From Escherichia boydii (GTDB taxonomy: Bacteria; Pseudomonadota; Gammaproteobacteria; Enterobacterales; Enterobacteriaceae): a stretch of DNA of 64,000 nt. The DNA lies in assembly GCA_041890495.1 (NCBI GenBank), contig CP169086.1:3596001-3660000 (forward strand), read 5' to 3'. Positions within the stretch are counted from its first letter, which is position 1. Each line of letters begins with the position of its first letter. The notes under the pieces are model-generated. The model worked only from the letters and a program-made list of their open reading frames with translations. It was not told the DNA's origin and did no database searches. Below, piece by piece: positions 60,165-64,000 of this stretch. The translations under genes and the position numbers were made by a program.

Positions 60165-60827
60165 ATGGAACTGTACCTGGATACCGCCAACGTGGCGGAA
60201 GTTGAACGTCTGGCCCGCATCTTTCCTATTGCGGGCGTCACCACCAACCCGAGCATCATCGCCGCCAGCCGTGAATCCATCTGGGACGTGCTGCCGCGTC
60301 TGCAAAAAGCCATCGGACCGGAAGGCACGCTGTTTGCTCAAACCATGAGCCGCGATGCCGAAAGCATGGTGGCGGAAGCCAAACGTCTGAGTAACGCCAT
60401 CCCGGACATTGTGGTGAAAATCCCGGTGACGGCTCAGGGGCTCATCGCGATTAAGGCATTGAAAAAAGAGGGCATAACCACGCTGGGAACCGCCGTTTAC
60501 AGCGCGGCGCAGGGCTTGCTCGCCGCACTCGCAGGGGCGAAATATGTCGCGCCGTATGTAAACCGCGTTGACGCTCAGGGCGGGGACGGCATTCGCATGG
60601 TCCAGGAACTGCAGTCCCTTCTGGAGCTGCACGCGCCGGAAAGCAGGGTGCTGGCCGCCAGCTTCAAAACGCCGCGTCAGGCGCTGGACTGCCTGTTGGC
60701 GGGATGCGAGGCAATCACGCTTCCCTTAGACGTAGCGCAACAAATGCTCGGCACGCCAGCGGTAGAGTCAGCCATAGAGAAGTTCGAGCAGGACTGGAAA
60801 AACGCGTTTGGTAACCTCAACCTCTAA
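60165..60827 (+). CDS. fsaB: Fructose-6-phosphate aldolase
   Basis: Transaldolase-like class I aldolase of 220 residues that splits fructose 6-phosphate into dihydroxyacetone and glyceraldehyde 3-phosphate. The Schiff-base lysine is in DIVVKIPVTAQG (Lys85), with the TTNPSIIAAS motif near residue 27 and VAPYVNRVDAQGGDG near 127. The length and sequence fit FsaB/TalC, which is next to gldA in E. coli too. There the phosphotransferase genes ptsA and frw adjoin; here they are absent. The ribosome-binding site TAAGGAAAAATA precedes the ATG, and gldA starts 12 bases after the stop, so they form one operon. It is diverged from K-12. Confidence 0.94.
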   Translation: MELYLDTANVAEVERLARIFPIAGVTTNPSIIAASRESIWDVLPRLQKAIGPEGTLFAQTMSRDAESMVAEAKRLSNAIPDIVVKIPVTAQGLIAIKALKKEGITTLGTAVYSAAQGLLAALAGAKYVAPYVNRVDAQGGDGIRMVQELQSLLELHAPESRVLAASFKTPRQALDCLLAGCEAITLPLDVAQQMLGTPAVESAIEKFEQDWKNAFGNLNL

Positions 60828-60839
60828 GGGAGAACTGTT

Positions 60840-61943
60840 ATGGACCGTATCATTCAATCGCCGGGAAAATATATCCAGGGCGCTGATGTGCTTACCCGTC
60901 TCGGCGACTATCTGAAACCCCTGGCCAATCGCTGGCTGGTTGTTGGCGATAAATTTGTGCTGGGTTTTGCCGAAGAGACCCTGCGTCAGAGTTTTAAAAA
61001 AGCCGAACTGCATGCCGAAATCGCGCCGTTTGGTGGCGAATGTTCACAAAATGAAATCGATAGACTGAAAAAACTGGCCGACAGCGCCGACTGTATGGCG
61101 GTGCTGGGCATTGGCGGCGGTAAAACGCTGGATACCGCCAAAGCGCTGGCCCATTTTATGGACGTTCCCGTCGCTATTGCCCCAACCATTGCCTCCACCG
61201 ATGCGCCGTGCAGCGCCCTTTCCGTCATTTATACCGACAGCGGTGAGTTCGATCGCTACCTGATGCTGCCGCACAACCCGAACATGGTTATCGTCGATAC
61301 CAAAGTGGTAGCGGGTGCGCCGGCACGCCTGCTGGCTGCCGGGATTGGCGATGCGCTGGCGACGTGGTTTGAAGCACGCGCCTGCTCGCGCAGCGGCGCG
61401 ACCACCATGGCGGGCGGCAAATGTACGCAGGCTGCACTCGCGCTGGCCGAGCTGTGCTACAACACGCTGGTTGAAGAGGGTGAAAAAGCCATGCTGGCCG
61501 CGGAACAGCATGTGGTTACCCCGGCGCTGGAACGCATTATCGAAGCCAATACCTATCTCAGCGGCGTAGGCTTTGAAAGCGGTGGTCTGGCGGCGGCACA
61601 CGCTATTCATAACGGCATGACGGCGGTACCGGATGCGCATCACTTCTATCACGGTGAAAAAGTGGCGTTTGGCACGCTGACGCAGCTGGTGCTGGAAAAC
61701 GCGCCGGTTGAAGAAATAGAGACCGTCGCCGCGCTTTGCCACAGCGTTGGGCTGCCGATCACGCTGGCACAGCTGAACATAAAAGAGGATATCCCGGCGA
61801 AAATGCGTCTGATCGCCGAAGCGTCCTGTGCGGAAGGAGAAACCATCCACAACATGCCCGGCGGCGTCACGCCCGATCAGGTCTATGCGGCGCTGCTGGT
61901 GGCCGACCAGTATGGACAGCGATTCCTGCAGGAGTGGGAGTAA
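60840..61943 (+). CDS. gldA: Glycerol dehydrogenase (NAD+)
   Basis: GldA oxidises glycerol to dihydroxyacetone, or works in reverse to remove dihydroxyacetone or methylglyoxal. The 367-residue iron/zinc-type alcohol dehydrogenase shows the NAD-binding GIGGGKTLDTAKALA near residues 94-108 and the metal ligands: an Asp in GIGDALATWFEA near 171-176, and His in AHAIHNGMTAV near 254 and DAHHFYHGEKV near 271. It is directly downstream of fsaB, whose product releases dihydroxyacetone, so the pair links dihydroxyacetone and glycerol metabolism. It is of non-E. coli type. Confidence 0.95.
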   Translation: MDRIIQSPGKYIQGADVLTRLGDYLKPLANRWLVVGDKFVLGFAEETLRQSFKKAELHAEIAPFGGECSQNEIDRLKKLADSADCMAVLGIGGGKTLDTAKALAHFMDVPVAIAPTIASTDAPCSALSVIYTDSGEFDRYLMLPHNPNMVIVDTKVVAGAPARLLAAGIGDALATWFEARACSRSGATTMAGGKCTQAALALAELCYNTLVEEGEKAMLAAEQHVVTPALERIIEANTYLSGVGFESGGLAAAHAIHNGMTAVPDAHHFYHGEKVAFGTLTQLVLENAPVEEIETVAALCHSVGLPITLAQLNIKEDIPAKMRLIAEASCAEGETIHNMPGGVTPDQVYAALLVADQYGQRFLQEWE

Positions 61944-61954
61944 ATTGCGTGAAT

Positions 61955-61984
61955 AAAAATCCCCGCATAAGCGGGGATTTTTTT
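61955..61984 (+). terminator. Rho-independent terminator after gldA
   Basis: The stem AAAAATCCCCGC-ATAA-GCGGGGATTTTTTT with a long T run lies 12 bases downstream of the gldA stop. Its A-tract also gives a terminator on the minus strand for katG. Confidence 0.92.
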
Positions 61985-62026
61985 GCCCGTAGGCCGGGTA
62001 AGCGTTAGTGCCAACCGGCACAACGG
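61985..62026. repeat. REP-like palindrome, non-E. coli type
   Basis: GTAGGCCGGGTAAGCGTTAGTGCCAACCGGCAC is the same family as 66-101 and 59184-59254, between convergent gldA and katG. Confidence 0.7.
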
Positions 62027-64000
62027 TTACTGCAGGTCAAACCGGTCCAGATCCATCACCTTCGCCCATGCGGCAACGAAGTCGCGGACAAACTTCTCAT
62101 GCGCATCATCGCTGGCATAAACCTCTGCCAGTGCACGCAGCACGGCGTTAGAACCGAAGACCAGATCGGCGCGAGTGGCGGTATATTTCACTTCACCGCT
62201 GGCACGAGCGCTTCCGGCAAACAGCTCTTTCGATTCGTCGGTCGCTTTCCACTCGTAACGCATATCCAGCAAGTTCACGAAGAAGTCATTGCTCAATACG
62301 CCAACGCGGTCAGTGAAGACGCCGTTTTTGCTGCCATCGAAGTTGGCACCCAGTACACGCATGCCGCCCACCAGCGCAGTCATTTCCGGCGCGGTCAGCG
62401 TCAGTTGCTGTGCTTTGTCGATCAGCAGTGACTCGGTGGTGGAAACGTCCAGACGAGCGCGATAGTTACGGAAACCGTCAGCAATTGGCTCCAGCAGCTC
62501 AAACATCTCAATGTCAGTCTGATCCTGACGCGCATCAACGCGACCCGGCGCAAACGGTACATGAATGCTCAAACCTGCGGCGCTTGCGGCTTTCTCAACA
62601 CCAACCACACCAGCCAGCACTATGATATCCGCCAGCGAGGCTTTACCAGACTCTTTCTGGATTTTCTCCAGAACAGGCAGAGCACGAACGGCTGCGGCGT
62701 TCACATCCCAGTCGCGCTGCGGCATTAATGCCAGACGCGCACCGTTGGCACCACCGCGTTTGTCGCCACCACGGAAGGTAGAAGCAGATGCCCAGGCCAC
62801 CGATACCAGCTCACTAACAGACAGACCAGAATCCGCAATCGCGAATTTCAGATCGATAATGTCCTGCTCGGTCGGGTTGTAGATCGGCTGCGGCAGCGGA
62901 TCTTGCCAGATCAGATCTTCTTTCGGCACTTCCGGCCCGATGTAGCGAGATTTCGGCCCCATATCCCTGTGCGTCAGTTTGAACCAGGCACGGGCAAAGG
63001 CTTCGTTGAACGCCTGCGGATCGTTGAGGAAACGACGAGAGATCTTCTCGAACTCAGGATCAAAACGCAGCGTCAGGTCGGTCACCAGCATTGTCGGTTT
63101 ACGTTTCTTCGACGGATCAAACGGATCCGGGATAATTTCCGGTGCGTCTACCGCTTCGAACTGGATTGCGCCAGCCGGGCTGCGGGTCTGTACCCACTCA
63201 TACTTGAACAGGTTCTCGAAGAAATAGTTGCTCCACTGGGTCGGCGTCTGGGTCCAGACTACTTCCAGACCAGAGGTAATGGCATCTGCGCCAACGCCGC
63301 TGCCGTAAGTGCTCGCCCAACCTAAACCTTGTTCTTCAATCGGTGCAGCTTCTGGATCAGGACCTACATTTGATGTCGGACCGGCACCGTGGGTTTTACC
63401 CAGCGTATGACCACCCGCAATCAGCGCCACGGTTTCTTCGTCGTTCATGCCCATGTTGCCGAAGGTCGCGCGGATAGCTGCTGCCGCAGAAAGCGGTTCG
63501 CCGCTGTGATCCGGGCCTTCCGGGTTAACGTAAATCAGACCCATCTCGGTTGCACCCAGCGGTGCTTTCGCCAGCGCTTCCGGATGACGGTGAGTCAGCC
63601 AGGCTTTTTCATCACCCCAGTTAACATCCAGATCCGGTTCCCAGACGTCTTCACGACCGGCACCAAAACCGAAGGTACGGAAGCCGGAGTTTTCTAGCGC
63701 CACGTTACCCGCGAGGATAAACAGGTCGGCCCAGGAGATTTTCTGACCATATTTCTGTTTGATTGGCCACAACAGGCGACGCGCTTTATCGAGGCTTACG
63801 TTATCCGGCCAGGAGTTCAGCGGTGCAAAACGTTGCTGACCACGACCCGCGCCACCGCGTCCATCGATTGAACGGTAAGTCCCCGCGCCGTGCCAGGCCA
63901 TACGAATAAACAGACCGGCGTAACTGCCCCAGTCGGCTGGCCACCACGGTTGAGATTCTGTCAACAGGGCTTTCAGATCTTTTTTCAGGCCGTAGTAATC
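62027..64000 (-). CDS. katG: Catalase-peroxidase HPI (partial, N-terminus beyond window)
   Basis: KatG removes H2O2 as a bifunctional haem catalase-peroxidase and is an OxyR target. The frame is open to the right edge, where DYYGLKKDLKALLTES is read, so roughly the first 70 of about 726 residues are missing. Distal-haem IRMAWHGAGTYR with Trp105 and His106, the Tyr226 region (MGLIYVNPEG), and proximal GGHTLGKTHGAG (His267) are present. From the right edge to about 62215 it matches K-12 almost perfectly. The last ~60 residues, from AGSARASGEVKYTATRAD on, are diverged, so an ancestry switch lies inside the gene. Confidence 0.96.
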   Translation of the reverse strand, partial: DYYGLKKDLKALLTESQPWWPADWGSYAGLFIRMAWHGAGTYRSIDGRGGAGRGQQRFAPLNSWPDNVSLDKARRLLWPIKQKYGQKISWADLFILAGNVALENSGFRTFGFGAGREDVWEPDLDVNWGDEKAWLTHRHPEALAKAPLGATEMGLIYVNPEGPDHSGEPLSAAAAIRATFGNMGMNDEETVALIAGGHTLGKTHGAGPTSNVGPDPEAAPIEEQGLGWASTYGSGVGADAITSGLEVVWTQTPTQWSNYFFENLFKYEWVQTRSPAGAIQFEAVDAPEIIPDPFDPSKKRKPTMLVTDLTLRFDPEFEKISRRFLNDPQAFNEAFARAWFKLTHRDMGPKSRYIGPEVPKEDLIWQDPLPQPIYNPTEQDIIDLKFAIADSGLSVSELVSVAWASASTFRGGDKRGGANGARLALMPQRDWDVNAAAVRALPVLEKIQKESGKASLADIIVLAGVVGVEKAASAAGLSIHVPFAPGRVDARQDQTDIEMFELLEPIADGFRNYRARLDVSTTESLLIDKAQQLTLTAPEMTALVGGMRVLGANFDGSKNGVFTDRVGVLSNDFFVNLLDMRYEWKATDESKELFAGSARASGEVKYTATRADLVFGSNAVLRALAEVYASDDAHEKFVRDFVAAWAKVMDLDRFDLQ

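Overview
The window is enterobacterial chromosome (family Enterobacteriaceae), but it does not read as one species. Long tracts look nearly identical to Escherichia coli K-12: rsmJ-prlC-rlmJ-gor, yhjD-yhjE-yhjG, kdgK-yhjJ-dctA-pdeK, bcsZ-bcsB-bcsA, most of bcsG, murI, the btuB leader through ppc, and most of katG. They alternate with tracts that are clearly homologous but diverged, of Enterobacter/Citrobacter/Klebsiella type: a GH5 cellulase, treF, a HEPN-type gene, an SDR gene with yhjC, pdeH, bcsC, the 5' half of bcsQ with bcsR-bcsE-bcsF, a second GH8 endoglucanase with birA-murB, most of btuB, and an AraC gene with fsaB-gldA. Several switches fall inside genes (rsmJ end, yhjG, pdeK, bcsQ, bcsG, btuB, katG). 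All comparisons with K-12 are from memory; no alignment was run.

Layout. 1-13 kb: uspA tail, rRNA methyltransferases rsmJ and rlmJ, oligopeptidase A, glutathione reductase, a secreted GH5 enzyme, cytoplasmic trehalase, a HEPN/membrane protein, a GNAT, an SDR oxidoreductase and yhjC. 13-25 kb: yhjD, yhjE, a frameshifted yhjG, the c-di-GMP phosphodiesterases pdeH and pdeK, kdgK, yhjJ and dctA. 25-40 kb: a complete E. coli-type cellulose locus, bcsRQABZC and divergent bcsEFG, flanked by an additional GH8 endoglucanase. 40-48 kb: birA, murB and an rrn operon (16S, tRNA-Ile, tRNA-Ala, 23S, 5S) read leftward from rrnB-like P1/P2 promoters. 48-64 kb: murI, btuB with cobalamin riboswitch, trmA, yijD-fabR, sthA, oxyR/OxyS, ppc, an AraC regulator, fsaB-gldA and the 3' part of katG.

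How the genes work together. BcsA-BcsB synthesise and export cellulose, BcsC is the outer-membrane exit, BcsZ trims, BcsE/F/G amplify synthesis and add phosphoethanolamine, and BcsR/Q are needed for assembly. PdeH and PdeK degrade the c-di-GMP that activates BcsA and is bound by BcsE. oxyR, OxyS, katG, gor and sthA form an oxidative-stress/redox theme.

Cautions. The rrn operon carries indels at universally conserved positions (anti-Shine-Dalgarno, peptidyl-transferase centre, tRNA-Ala T-stem), and bcsQ and yhjG carry frameshifts of the same kind. Gene order also has non-canonical joints: bcs next to birA, no argECBH between oxyS and ppc, no dtpB after uspA. A chimeric or error-prone assembly of two enterobacteria explains all of this simply. 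A real inter-genus recombinant would be remarkable, but needs read-level proof.
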